This document shows, in pieces, positions 1 through 12,476 of a DNA stretch of 64,000 nucleotides (its first letter is position 1; every line of letters begins with the position of its first letter). The translations under genes and the position numbers were made by a program. Under the pieces are notes generated by a model that was not told where the DNA came from, did no database searches, and worked only from the letters and a program-made list of their open reading frames with translations. This DNA is from Pezicula radicicola (Eukaryota; Ascomycota; Leotiomycetes; Helotiales; Dermateaceae). The stretch lies in the NCBI GenBank assembly GCA_003008705.1, contig PDUO01000009.1:992001-1056000 (forward strand). The letters run 5' to 3'.

Positions 1-902
1 CGAGTAAAAGCCATCCTCTTGATTTGGGACTATCAGGATGTTTAGTGACAAGCTTTTGAAAAGTAAACCGGATAGGCTAAAATCTTCTGTATCGGGATCG
101 TAATGACCTCACTTTTTGATCTCTTTTTTATTTAGTGCCTTTTTTTGGGGGGTACAAATGTGTAGTTAGTCTGACATTTCTATTCTAAGCTACTAGAAGT
201 AATTACTTAGGAGCAGTACTACAAGGCAGTAGTCTTAGGGCTTGTAGCTCTAGCAGCTCCTACAACTGAGGAATTCCATCTACTCTGTCGGTGGTGATCT
301 AAATCAACTCTATACCTTAATACCACGGATATCAAACTCAGTTGCAATTATTACTAAGGCATAGCTAGGTAGAGGAAGAGACCAATCTTGTTGAGAATTA
401 AAAAAATATAAAAAAGGATCATTTGTACATACTTGTAGTGAATTAGTTAGGCAGCAACAAATAATATGTTGATGTATCTACATAAATCCAAATAATCAAT
501 TCTCCTCCACGCCAAACCGAGAGCTAGCACCTGCAAGGATCTTTGACATCCCTATATTGCAGTTGCACTCAATAACTAACACCAAAAATTTGGGTTGGTT
601 AAGTTGCCACGGATGTAAAAGCAAGAGCTCTCTCTGAGAAGCTTCCTCCCAAGAGGTTACCGCCAAATACAAAAAATCAGTTCGCCTGGTTTCTGTGTCT
701 ACAGTTTTGCTGTTTTTTGATAAGTTTTTGTGTCTTTTTTGGGGGAGATTTGCTCCTTTTTGTTTTGTCAAGGCGTTGTTTTTTTTTGCTGTTTTGGAGA
801 TTAGCGTGTTTTGTTTCTTGCTTAAATAACTCAGGTGGTGTAAAAAGAGAGTAGCACCCCACTGTATAGCAGTAATTAAATTAGCGTCCATGAAGCTGAG
901 TT
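1..902. other. AT-rich stretch without a supported gene
   Basis: No supported gene. An open frame on the minus strand (about 496-909) lies directly beyond the 3' end of the broken C48-like protease in another frame. It could be a frameshifted continuation of that relic, but nothing in it is recognisable. It is rich in T runs and poly-lysine codons, as expected of decayed AT-rich sequence. Confidence 0.5.
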
Positions 903-1907
903 CTACCAAAGAGGTCTCTCCTCACCAACAGCTCTAAAAACATGATGTCTAATATCCCAATCCCTCTGCTCCACCCACGCTCTAAACTGATCAACCGATA
1001 CATCAACGCCACTAACCTCCTTAACAGTATAACTCCTATAAAACCTTTTATCCCTAAAACAATGCATCATCAATCTATTCTTCGATCTACAACCCAAATA
1101 ACACTTCATCATATTCCTCACCACCCTAAGCAACTCATTCAAAATACCCCTCGACTACTCAATCAGAAACCAACCATCCCTCGCCTCATTACCAGATGGC
1201 GTATACAAAATAGGATAATACTGTAAATTTCCATCCCTACTCTCCTCATTCCAAAAAAGAAAACCAGAATTCATCAAATCCTGTGTGAATCTCCATCCCC
1301 GTTCTCGAGACATGAGTTGTTGATGTCCGGCAGGAAACTTGATATCATATCTAAAAGCAAGACTTTGGACATTAGATAAGACATAGAATCCACAATCACC
1401 TCGAAGAAAGCTCTGGGTTTCGCTAGCTCGGATTTGAACTTTCAATTCGTATGGTAAGAAGCGTTCGCTTATGTTGGGTGTTACTTCGAGTGCGTAAGCG
1501 AGGTACGAGAAGAGGAGTTCTATACATTGTGCTCCGTTTGGTAATTTGTGAAGACCTGTTGTGAATCCGGTACTAGACCGCTGTTTTTGCTTCTGGCAAT
1601 ATTACGAACAGAGAGACGTGGAGGAATCCTTGGGGTGCGAGTGGCGACTGGTAGAGTGGAATGAACAAGTAACGTATTTTCCAGAATTGGGCTGGTGTGT
1701 ATGGGAAAACTTTTGCGAACTCTTGGGCTTCGTTTTCTTTTAGTCCGTCTAGGAACCAGCGGGTTGGTCCTAGGTATTGGAAACGTGGGATTGTATTTGG
1801 GGTATGGTAGCATTTGTCGTTGAGGTTGCTGTGCCATTGATTGGCGAAGTCGCAGATGAGTTGCAGGTATGCGTCGATTACAATTGCAGGTCTATACCCA
1901 TGTACTT
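903..1907 (-). pseudogene. Broken Ulp1/C48-like cysteine protease
   Basis: Read on the minus strand, several frames join into one protease-like domain. From about 1900 down runs a frame with VIDAYLQLICDF, then a tryptophan-rich stretch (RWFLDG, FWKIRYLF), then HVSLFVILPEAKT, which matches the His region of C48 (Ulp1-type) proteases. It ends at TAG 1573-1575. After a frame change the relic continues with GLHKLPNGAQCIELLF and then TQSFLRGDCGFYVL, which resembles the Gln...Asp-Cys-Gly catalytic segment of the family. A second TAG (1155-1157) interrupts the same frame; the sequence beyond it (down to 903) is still protein-like. Two stops plus a frameshift make a functional product unlikely. C48-like domains occur in SUMO proteases and in some fungal transposons, so a mobile-element origin is possible. 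The 5' limit is unclear: a coding-like fragment lies near 2230-2320 on the same strand. Confidence 0.55.
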
Positions 1908-2528
1908 AAGTAGGTAGTTCTCTTTTCGTTTTATCATTCAATAAATGCAGATGACTGTGTACCAAGAAATACATCAAGTTATATGCGGCAGTAGATACTC
2001 TGGATTATTTGGTATTAAAGCAATTTATTTGTGTTTCGTTGGCTATCTACAAAGATCATCAATCCACGCGATGGTTTATCTTTTCGAGCTCCTACTTTCT
2101 CGACCTCTCGATTGATGGTTCCCTGAGAGGTGAATTTCATAATGCTGTTAATCCTACAAAGTATCGAAACTCTCCGAGAACTCCCAAAACCCCCATTTCC
2201 ATATTCAACACCTCCTTTCAACGCCGTAACGATTCACGTTACCTGCCACCAAAGCGCTTGCTCAGGAACCAGTGGGCAGTTTGTAGGGTTTACATGGATG
2301 GTTGGAAATGTAGAATGATCCAACACCCTTGATCGATAACACCAGAGTCCTGTTTTTCTTTCCAATGCAACAAAGCAATGAAGTTAACAGTTCTGTGTTA
2401 ACTATCCAGTTGATGTGTACTGGATGTGAGAGATAGTCTTTCTACTGTACAAAACAAAAAGGAAATTGGGTATCGTCATACAAATTATACATTGAAACAC
2501 AAATCTCTCCCCCCTCAAATGCACGCAC
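1908..2528. other. Spacer between protease relic and Rgt1-like gene
   Basis: No intact gene. The minus strand near 2230-2320 reads as a short coding-like fragment (contains NPTNCPLVPEQALWWQ) followed by a GT, and about 2015-2150 holds another short frame. These may be decayed 5' exons of the neighbouring protease relic. The interval also holds the 3' flank of the Rgt1-like gene. Confidence 0.4.
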
Positions 2529-5215
2529 TTAATTAGCGCTTGTGTCATTAATGAAAGTGCTCAAGTAACCCTTTCGGATAATCTCTCGAAGATCATCAAA
2601 GTATGCAAATTCCTTTGGGGCAGGACCACTCTGCTCGGAATCTTCCTTTTTGTCTCCCTCACTAGCGGTGGCGAGGTCTGCTAAACGTTGCAGTCCTTGG
2701 CTAGCTGTCGCAACAGCCGATGGAATTGCACCAGATGGTAAAAGTGCAGGAACTTTCTTGAGGATCAGCTGCTTAATAACACCGTCCCAAGCTGACGGTG
2801 AGGTGGCGTTACCCACCAAGGTTTTCAGACCCAAGGTAGCCTCTGCTCTGGTCTTATCGTAGCTAGTCAATTCAATGAGTGCTAAAGCGGAGAGGGCTTT
2901 GGCATGGTAAGTGAGAGGACCCATGTGATGTGCGTTGAATGAAGCTTGTGTTACAATGTTCATTGCCGACTTCAAGAGGCCAGTTGGGTCTATGTCTGGG
3001 TTTCGAACATCCACGAGAATGCGCATTGCATAGTAGCAAAGATACAATGGTGGACAAGCGGAGCCAGTAGAGAAGGATAGCACATTCTCTTCTCGGACTC
3101 TGTCAAGCTCGCCCTTGAGTAGAGTATTGATTATCTGTGAATTGTGTGCACTCGCAGGAGGTACTTCGCTTGGTGCGATGTTGACAAGTGCAATATGACC
3201 AAGAACGATGGACAGACCTAGAATGGGATTAGAGTGAACTGATTTAAATCGAAGAGGATAACTTACGAGTAAGATGGAAAAAGGCCTCGCCAAGAATAGC
3301 GCGGTCTTCTGGGAAGATGGCGATTGCTGAATCTGGTATTAAAACTGGGCTAGCTGTGCTTGCCGCGTGCCACTTGTCCATCACAACTAAGACAAACCAA
3401 AGTCGTCTCTCCTGCGAATCATCTGACTCAAGCTCCACATTGAGTGCATTGTCAACTGGCTTGTGAATATGCAACTTCAATGAAAAAGCGAGGCCTACGG
3501 CGCTAGCAAGTAGCATTGACGACGAAGGCTTTGGTTGACCTGGCTTGATATTTGGCGCAATATTATCAGCCTCGATGATCTGTAGAAGGAGTGTTTGAAG
3601 CTGGGCAAGATTAGCCGCTCTGCTACCGTAGTCAAGGCAGCCGCCACTGGGAGCAAAGGTTGGCGCTGTTGATGGATCCTGGAAGGACTTGACAGCCCCG
3701 AAGAGTGCTTGGAAAAAGTTGTTCTGAATGGTAGGGCTCGCATTCTTTGAAAAGGATTGAGGGTCGTTAGATAGGATAGGATAAGTGCCATGAACAATGC
3801 CAGAGTAGCTATCGATTATTAACAAGAATACTTGGGAGCTGGAAAGTTTAAAAACTTACGTTTCCACAATGCTAGAATGAGGTTCATTAACCTGGACGTT
3901 TGCATGATCCATTTGGATAGATGCATCTAAGGCGTTAGTCTGTCGTCTTGGTGCATCGGGTGCGTTCTTCCAAGTAGGTGTAGGAGGCATGGCATTCACA
4001 GTGTAGTTACCGTCTCGGAACATTGGAGGTGCGCCTGCAGCCAGTTGTGGTGTTCCAAAGCTGCCTGCAGGTTGGCCTGCCCAATTAGGTGCAGCTCGTT
4101 GACCTTGGTATGGGCTCCCACCAAAGTCGTTTGACATGGCTGAGAAACTTCTCTTGCGACCCTGCTCCATAAGGGGAACTGGGGAGAACTCCTCGGATGG
4201 GCGACGTTGGTATTGTGGCTCACCATGTTGAAGCGCATCGTTGTCGGATCGCAGTGCTCCTTCCAAGTGGTTAAGACGATCAGCAAGCTCCTTGATGTAC
4301 CTATGATCCATGTTAGCGGCGTGTTTGTTTGTTTATGTAGTTGATACGTCCAAGGATAGGCACAGGTATGAAGACAAGGACAACGGATAACCAGATTGTG
4401 ATGTGGATGACAGCCTTACTATGGCGACCAGGAGAACACAATAATGGCGGCGAATCACGGCCTAGCGTGAGGTAAATTCGGAACAGTTACAGAGAACAGC
4501 ATTGTCAATTCGGCCAATGGCGCGGATGCTTTAGGCCCGCCAATCCATATAATGGGCTTTAAGCTTAAAAGGACTTCAGACTGACTTACCCCTTACTAGG
4601 ACCGCGCTTCTGTGGGACTCTGCTAAACTGGCAGTCGGTTCCAACACGCTTACAATTAGAGCATTGGACACCTTCGCCGGATTCATCTGACGCATCGCAT
4701 CTAATCTTCTTACGCCGGCATTCATCACAAGCTCTCGATACCTTAGAGCGCTTTCTACCAGCGGAGGCGCCATCGGGCATTGGACTACCATACTGCTGGC
4801 CACTCATGTCTGGAATCTGACCATTGCTGTGCTGCTGATGGAGTTGATGCTGGCTTTGGTCATGGACAGAGTGAGGTTGGGGCTCTTGCTGGTATTGGTG
4901 GTTTACAAGACTCTGTTGCACTCTGGGATCTTGGTCAAACTTTTGGACGGGCATTCCATCCATAACTGCACCACTTGCCATGTTGGACGGCATATTGGGA
5001 GCCATGTTTGGAGCCATATTACGCGTCATGTTTGACGGAATGTCACGATTGTCCTCGGAAATGTTGCGCGACAAGCGCTCTGCAAGCTGTAGATCTTCTG
5101 GTGATGTAGGTTGCTGAGGGTTTTGAGAATTGTAAAACGGTCCACCATTGTCTGCAGCGACCGCGTTGGGAGACGGGTACGACTGCTGCATGTTCGGAGC
5201 CTCGTTATGGTTCAT
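2529..5215 (-). CDS. Zn2Cys6 transcription factor, Rgt1-like glucose-responsive regulator
   Basis: Nuclear binuclear-zinc-cluster regulator of about 765 residues in four exons: 4590-5215, 3860-4300, 3267-3808 and 2529-3217. All junctions have GT...AG and keep frame. The first exon is rich in Asn, Gln and Met-Pro-Ser-Asn repeats and ends with the zinc cluster. Cysteines at about 163, 166, 173, 185, 188 and 195 give CX2CX6CX11CX2CX6C. The cluster is preceded by KVSRA and followed by a linker with RVPQKRGPSKGY, a combination I associate with Rgt1-type factors that control hexose transporter genes. A short coiled coil (ELADRLNHLEGAL) for dimerisation follows at the start of exon 2. The remainder is the helical middle homology region of fungal regulators. 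The start is the first ATG; an upstream in-frame GTG was not used. The 289-nt intron separates the cluster from the dimerisation helix. Target specificity is inferred only. Confidence 0.85.
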
Positions 5216-6821
5216 TTTGGCGGTGGGCACTTCGCGTGTAAGATTGGGTTATGGTGCTATCTTCTACAGAAGTCATCAGCAATTGTACTGCTTGCACTTA
5301 ATAGCTCGGAAACATTCCACTATGTGCAGTGTTCCAGGAAGCGCCACGCGATGAGCTTTGAGTCTTTGTACATACTTCAAAATTCACTCCTCAGGGGCGA
5401 CGTACGCGACCCGAGTCCGGAGGACAATCGCGTTGAGAAAGATCTCACGGCCGCGATTCCAACGCAGGTCAATTCTTTTGTTGACCTTGATAATCTGGGC
5501 CGAGCTTGGTGATGGAGGAGAAAAGATCCAGCGATCCGTTTTCGGTGTTGTGGTTTCTGCGTGCTCCGAAGAGTTTGTGCGGTGGTTGAAGTTGTGGGCT
5601 GGCGAAGGCTAGCTCTTAGCCTGCAAAATTAGCGTGGTCATGTGACTGGAATGATTTGCCGACGGGCACTACCGATAGACTGATTTGATGCAATTGATCT
5701 CCTGGACAAAAACAAGGGAGTCTTGTTGTTTTTTGGGATATCATACAAAAAAAAGAGGTTATCCAAATGGCAAACGTATTCAATACCGGCAGTGGTGGAG
5801 CTGCGAATTAATAAAGGTTATTATCTACCGTAGAATCCCGATCAGCTGGACCTTCCCTGGTTGCTTGCTTTCTATGCTCTTATAATCCCAGTGCCGGTCT
5901 GGGGGGAAGCTGGAAGAATAGACCAACCCTACCTACCTTACACACTTGTTTGGGGACTGCAGCCCAGAACCTTTGGGAGATCATTAAAGTACCAGAGCAT
6001 GCTACTGCGGCAAGAAGTCCAGAGACTCAGAAAGTTTTGAGGTTTGTAAAGAGAGTACCTTAGGAGAAGCAGGATGATCGGAATATCGCATTTAATATCT
6101 GCACTAGGGATACAGGTGTATGCTTCTGTTGGTGTTTCTTGAAGTATTCTGCCACCTGCTGGATTTAGTCAAAGACTTGGCGCTTTGTATATACTGCTCA
6201 TTGCACTCTCAAGCCATAAGTAACAAGGTCTCCTTTCCCAGCGAAAAGGTCAAGCCTAAATCCAAGGAAGTCCCAAAAAGCATTCCCAAACTGCCTGCTG
6301 ATCTGCACCCAGAACTCCCAGCAGGCTGAATGAATCTCTCGTCGTACAATTAAGCACAAATCACAGGACATCAATTTAAGTAGTGCTCTCAGGCGTGGAT
6401 ATTGTCCATGAAGCATCCCCAATATCAGATAAAGTGCTTGTTCGCTGTCCCTCTTGGCGGGGAAGTTCCAAACCCACGCTTTCCCACTGATGAGGGGTAA
6501 ACCTGGAAATCCCAAGCTCGGTCAATTGTTTTTGATGACCGAGGAACTACGACGTTACTTGCATATTGAGGATTGCGGGGTGATATTGCTACTCCGCTGC
6601 AGGTAGGAAGAAAATCATACGACCCAGAACGCCAAGTCTAGACTCTGGGGAGGGGACGCGTCTCCTAAGTCTGCTCACGAACTCGCTAAATACTTGGTTT
6701 AAGTAGTCTAAAAGTCTTCTGTTTTACTGGCCAGTTTGGCCGTTATGGATTTGTTCTTAACAAGTTTGGCAAATCTAGTTTCCATCTTGCATGAATTGGT
6801 GATGGGGGTAAGGGCACAGAT
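5216..6821. other. Intergenic region upstream of the Rgt1-like gene
   Basis: No gene supported. It should contain the promoter of the minus-strand regulator ending at 5215. Short open frames on both strands lack codon bias, splice logic or recognisable motifs. The sequence becomes AT-rich towards the fold-back elements. Confidence 0.5.
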
Positions 6822-7492
6822 TTACTCGTTGGCGACCACGTAATGTTCCGAGTAAAACGTTTGAATTATTTTTATATTTTTTCGCCAACCCTATCATAGG
6901 GGGGTTGGTTTAGGCAAGACGACCATAATAGCAAGACCATTATTCTTAAGCGAGGGGGGTCGAAACACATGAATCTATAATAACTTTGTTTAACTTATAT
7001 CTTAGCCCGCACCTAATTAAAGTTTCTACTTTCTTGTATAAATACTCTAATTAATATAAGGATAAGGGTCTGTATTTTTCTCTTAATTTTTTATAGCTAC
7101 TATAGTTCCTATATTATATCGTCTTGCCCAAACCAACTCCCCTAGGGTTGGCGGAAATTATCACGTGGTCGCCAACGATTAGTTTGGGCGATGGCGATGC
7201 GATCATTTTGTAGATAACCCTTTAACATTAATAGATAAAATTAAACAAAAAATATAGGTATAATCCTTATAGTCGAATATGTATTCCTACAAGAAATTAA
7301 ATAATTTCATTAAGTACAGACTTAGATATAAGACTAATAAATTCTTATATTACTACTATTCGCTTAGGAGCATAATCGCATCGCTATAATAAATCACATC
7401 GCCCAAACAAACCCCCTAGGGTTAGCGAGAAAAAAAAACAAAAAATAATTCTAACATTTCATTCAGAACATCACGTGGTAGCCAACGAGTAA
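6822..7492. mobile_element. Nested fold-back / MITE-like non-autonomous DNA element
   Basis: Nested inverted repeats without coding capacity. The outer arms are TTACTCGTTGGCGACCACGT (from 6822) and CACGTGGTAGCCAACGAGTAA (7472-7492). A second pair lies inside: CGCCAACCCTA... at 6883-6922 against the reverse complement at 7119-7153, followed by CACGTGGTCGCCAACGA (7162-7178). A further inverted pair begins TTTGGGCGATGGCGATGCG at 7183 and is answered by ATCGCATCGC (about 7375) and CATCGCCCAAA (from 7397). The segment 7395-7492 resembles 7121-7178, as if one element had inserted into or beside another copy of the same family. The outermost bases are flanked by TA, compatible with a Tc1/mariner-type target site. 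The interior is very AT-rich. Confidence 0.75.
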
Positions 7493-7751
7493 GCTGGAGG
7501 TTACACATCAATAAAGACAACTCTCAGTGAGGCAAGCCATAGTAACAGAAGAAAATATAAGATAGAAATCTATGAACTATGGACATCTCTCTCTAAGAAT
7601 CTTGCATACTATTCATGATTCATATCATGACAGATTCACATTTCTGCCATGCTGTGAGGAATGGGTCGTCCAGTCGGGTTACATCCAGTCGGCAACGACA
7701 TCCACACTCAGGATTATCAGTCGTCGAAGGCCTGTTGCCTTTCCACTCTTG
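7493..7751. other. Short spacer / 3' region of copper-fist gene
   Basis: No gene supported. It contains the 3' untranslated region of the minus-strand copper-fist gene and the right flank of the fold-back element. Confidence 0.4.
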
Positions 7752-9299
7752 TTATTGAGCAGCCCAGATGTTGTCTTCTGGTTCCCTGAAATCCCCGATA
7801 TGGATCGCGCCGTTATTGGTAAATGTATTCGACCAGTCAATCTCCTCCTCACCTTGAAGAAGCTGAAAAGCAGCCTCATCAAATGGAGATTGCGATTGAC
7901 TGCTATTTCCGGACATCATTGGGAGGCCATCAAAGGGAGAGGTAAGGCTACTCTTTTCGGTATATCCCCTACTGACGATCGGAAGGCCGTTGTCTCCAAA
8001 GCCATTGTTGCTTGTTCCCTTGAGAAGGAATTCTTCAAGATCAAAAGGCTCCACGTTATTTGCAGCGACCTGAGGCTGTGACAAGCCTGTGTATGGTGAC
8101 GCGGTGCTCAGCCGATATTTTTCCACTTCTCCACCATAATCAGAGTTATAGTCTGACCCGTATTGATTGCTGTGCATCGCCGGACGAGCCATATCAGAAA
8201 GGAAATCCTCGACCTCAGAAATCTCCCCGGAAGTGGAAGTTGACGTAAGCGCGGGTTGATCACAACTGCTAAAGTCAAAGCCAGTGAAGGAGGCTGCTTG
8301 GCTGTACGACGACGTAGCGAAATTATCGTTGTTGAAGTCCAAGCCATCATAATGGGACCAATCAATGGAGGCTGAACTGAGCCCAGCAGAGAAGATAGGA
8401 GGTTCGGTGTCGGTAACAGAAGAGAAGGTATCTAAGTTTTGCAAATAGCCATAATCCCCAGTAAGAGAAAAGTCCAATGGTGGTAACTGTCCATTCAACT
8501 GATCCAGATTGGACGTCGGATTAAGGAGCGGCGACCCGTGTTCAGATTTCACCATTCTTTGCTCCTGCTGTGCACTAACCATGGAGTCCTTCAAATGAGA
8601 TTCGCTGTGCAGGGCCTCAATGGTGCTCGTGTGTGGGAGGTTGTCCACCGACCTGTTGGCTAGCCCGGATGGAGATTGGCCGTGGATAGAATTAGCCCTT
8701 GGTACCACGTATGGCAACCCGCATTTGTGAGCCATTGTATTGTGCTTGTGTGTTGGCTTATGGTGGCCATTTGTGAATACAGTCAGGCAATTCTCAGATT
8801 GGGTTGTTGAGGCGCGAGGCCGGCGAATCTCGTTGGGTGTGGACGACGACGACCCGTCGGAATCAGACTCGGGGACGGGATCGAGGTGCTCCTTCTTGAG
8901 GGCGCAGGAGCATCTTTGCCCGTGGCTGCAACAGCAATTCTCTGCTGTGTGGTGATCAGAAACTGCTAATGTTATGCTCAAATATCACATGAGAAAGCTC
9001 ACCCGACGAAGAATCACTATCGTGTGAGCAAGTGCCTTTCGCATGGGCCTTCTCACCACATTCGCAACGGACATGTGCAGAGCGGGATTTGCGCAAGGTA
9101 CGACAGTGACTACATTGTGATACTGGACGACCCTGTGTAACGATAGATTAGCAAGGCTGTGGTGACTTGCGACGACGTATGAGCGACGACATACCTTTTT
9201 GTTGATGTGTTGGAGAGGTCGATCACTGTGCTGGCAATTGCTAACGCGATGACCTCTCACACATGCCTCGCATGCATACTTCTCACCGGCGATCAACAT
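7752..9299 (-). CDS. Copper-fist transcription factor (Ace1/Cuf1/Mac1 family)
   Basis: Copper-sensing DNA-binding regulator of about 475 residues in three exons: 9195-9299, 9003-9132 and 7752-8944. The protein opens with the copper-fist signature. MLIAGEKYACEACVRGHR is followed by a zinc-binding Cys/His set (SNCQH, then GRPVSQCSHCR across the first intron) and an RGHR/GRP-type minor-groove motif. Exon 2 adds CECGEKAHAKGTC. Exon 3 begins with a second cysteine cluster, ENCCCSHGQRCSCALKKEH, the copper-regulatory type seen in activators of this family. The C-terminal 300 residues are Ser/Asp/Phe-rich and acidic, as in an activation domain. The start ATG lies directly before the conserved MLI-KYACE motif. 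Known members control either metallothionein/copper-export genes or high-affinity copper uptake; which applies here cannot be told from sequence. Confidence 0.88.
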
Positions 9300-12200
9300 G
9301 GCTGAATGTTATCGAGGATAAGGATAGGAGGGTTTGAGTGGCGTCGGAAGACCGTGAGGCCACCGCGACAGACCACCAAGAATAGAGAATAGAAAAACAC
9401 CTTCAAGATGATAAGGGTGTAGAGTATTTGTAGTCGCAAAGACTGCAGAGTCGAACAATCGAGTCGAAAAAAATATACAAAAGAAGTATTGAGAGCGCTC
9501 GGAGGGTAAATGATGATGCTGCCGTGGGTATATTCCTGGTACTCCAAAAGAGATGATTCCAACGCCTGGAAAAGATGCTAGGTAGAAGATGGAGGGGAGA
9601 TTGAGCGTAGAAAATGGAATGAAGCCTTGCACCGCACGGCGCCGGCTGTTAAAAGCGCGACTCCTCTCTCGGTATGGGCGACCAAAATAGAGATTGACTC
9701 TGTTTGTTTTCGCTGGGTGAGAAAGTGAAGGAGTGGGAGAAGAGAAGTGCGAGGCTCCTTGGGGGGATTATGAGGGCAGCGCAGGGTACGGCGGGTGGGA
9801 CCTGACGACAGTGCAAAATGCAGCAAGAACAATAATGGGACTCTCTCTTTTCAGTACGAACGCAGTAGAGTAGGGCAAGCAAACCGGGGCGGCGGGCACC
9901 GTTCACTATTTACGAGTCGAGAAACAATAATGCAGCGAGAGAGAGATACTTTGATACTTGCAATTTCTTCTCTCTCAAACTCTCTCCCTCCCTCCTTCCC
10001 TCCCTCTCTTTGACCGCTCCTGTTCCCTTCACTTCCTCCCCTCCCCTTCCTTGTCTTGACACCTTCCTGTCTTCTGATCCTCCAGTCTTCCTTCGTCTTC
10101 TTGCTTGTGCCAACCCGAGTCGTTACTCCCACCTCTGAAGCTTCAATACATCATGACACTAGACTACCTACTCGCACCGTGTTGCTTCAAGTGCTCAAGT
10201 CTGCTCATATGGTTTATTATGGTCGTGACGCCAGCTACCAGCCGTCCACTAGGGCAAGATGACACTGATAGTACTTTATTACTGACGTTCGTTCAGCCAA
10301 GGGGGGGCGCAGCTCGTTGCTGCAGCGAGCGTTTGCCGCCAGAATGCTTGCCTATCTTGCCTTTTCCGATCTCCAGACCTCAGGGCAAAATCGTCATTAT
10401 TTTCACGCATACATTCTACCATTCGTTTCGTAACACACATAACTCACACCTCCCACTTCCAACAGACCACTTCCAACAGAGGAACACCCTCTTCGGTCAC
10501 ACTCGCAGTACTCATCTATCAGTATTACGACTAGATTATAATTGCCACATTCTCAGCTGGCCCTCTCCAGATATCACAGTCATCCATCCGCTATCCTATT
10601 CCTCGGACGGCTTAGTTTGTTGATTTGACTTCCACGCTGATGACCGACTCTATTCCTCCCACCCCTCGGAAATCGACAAAACTTATTGGTAGCAGTGCGC
10701 CCCCAGATCTCGTCTCTCACCGACTCAATTCAATGTCCCGAAGAGCACCTAGGTAGTTCATCTGACGGCACTCGATAGTCAAGTCCATGAAACAGCCAAG
10801 TCAAAATAGTAGCAGAGCCGTTACTGTCGCTTCCCCAGTTTTACCAGAGTTACGTGGTTCTACCGACATGCAGCGTAGGTACAGTAGCTACAGTAATAGT
10901 GCCGCATGCATCCATCTCTTTACAGCAAGACGGGCGTTTGGAATCTCTGCAGCGCTCAAAGGTAGTAAGGTACAGTACAGTAAGAAAGCTGTGTCATCTC
11001 CGTGCTAGTGGTACTAAGACTCTTCTTTTCCCCGAGTGCATGTTTAGCAGACCTTCACGGGGAAGCTGTCCGAAGCTGCCCGGCACCAGCGACGAAATAT
11101 TTTCACTTGCCTTCACCTTTCTACCAGCTTCTGCATTGAGACTTTCCGGGCCTTCCAATTGCATCTGGTCTATTGGCTCCCGTCGCTTCCTCTTGAGAGT
11201 GCTACATATGTCAAGGATTCTAACCAAAAGGCAGAACCTGGAATGATCACCTGCTCTTTGGATGTTGGATCTTTCCAAGCCTCACAGCCACCATGAGGAT
11301 TCCATACTTCTACGGTTACCTAGTGTGCAGTTTTGGCCAGCAAATCGCATCACAATCATTGAACTGGAGCAACGGTAGCAATGTTAAATAAACACTGGTG
11401 ACTGTTTCTGTACCAAAGACTTGGGGCCGGTTCTATTGCTACACGGGAGTTGTATCAATGATCAGCGCCCGGTAGCCCTCTGACCTTCCCAAATATCTCT
11501 CTAACTCTACCAGTTGCACGCTCAGTACGAAAGTACTCAGTATCAAACGAAAAACCTGCGGAGCCAAGTGACACAAAAATACTTTTCAGATCGCGATACG
11601 CGCAGTGTCTCTTCTTTCCGCATCATGCAAGAGATGCAAGAGCAACTGCACTTGGGGCTAATAATGCAAAGCACTTTACGGAGGATCATGGCTCAAGCTC
11701 TTCACTCTTCTCTCCCCTCTTCTTTTTCAGTCCACCTTCGGTGGTTCATCTCTCGACCCTCAACGTCCGTAGTGAAATTCAGCCCGGAAATGACCCCCAC
11801 AGTCTCGTTTGGCACTCTCTTGCATCTGACTAGCCTTTAGACGACTAGATGACCTGCATCTTCAACAATCTCACCGCCAGAGAGAGATCCATAAACGTGC
11901 GTCTCATTCTCTCTCCAATCATAAATCCCGCACCACGTGAAGCGTTTACTCTCAGACCTCCTCTTCGGCTGGGAGGATGGACAGCCCTAAAGAAGACAGT
12001 GAACCAACCAACCAACCCACATAACATTGCATCTCAATTCTCGATGTTATTTTGAACCAGTCTCGGCTGGTCCAAGTTGGCATCCCAAGGGCACAGCTCT
12101 GCGTACTTCGTACCTTACGAACGATGCTCTTAGCCGAGCTGCATTGTATTCTTGTGTTCTCCACACAAGCTCCCCACAAAAACGTTGTCACTGCTGCAAG

Positions 12201-12476
12201 CTACAAGCCTTAATCTTTACCGGGCTGAATTCCACTCCACTCGGGACTGCTGTAGAAGTTTTGTCTCATAGCCCAAGGTCATTGAACATGGTAGAAGTTG
12301 TCACTCTCTTTGATTATAAGGCTACTAGTCCTTTTCCAAGGTCAAATTGCATTCCTGGTATCTACCTAGCTACGCCGCGCTTGCAATCCCGTTAACGGCA
12401 TCATTTCATCGGAGACCAATTTTTCTACTTTTTCTACTTCATGGTCAAGATCAAGTGATCCGACCCAACGCTTCAA
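9300..12476. other. Long intergenic region upstream of copper-fist gene
   Basis: More than 3 kb without a supported gene. A strongly pyrimidine-biased tract (about 9955-10060, CTCTCCCTCC-type) is a purine tract on the strand of the copper-fist gene and may belong to its promoter or leader. Several open frames of 70-170 codons exist on both strands, but none shows splice-compatible neighbours or recognisable motifs. Confidence 0.45.

Noticed and set aside
496..909. 137-codon minus-strand open frame
   Set aside because: Opens only with a non-ATG codon, Lys-rich AT-biased composition, no motif; probably frame-shifted continuation of the protease relic or chance.
10105..10623. 172-codon plus-strand frame in the copper-fist upstream region
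   Set aside because: Low-complexity Ser/His/Pro composition, no splice partners, no recognisable domain, overlaps other equally plausible frames.
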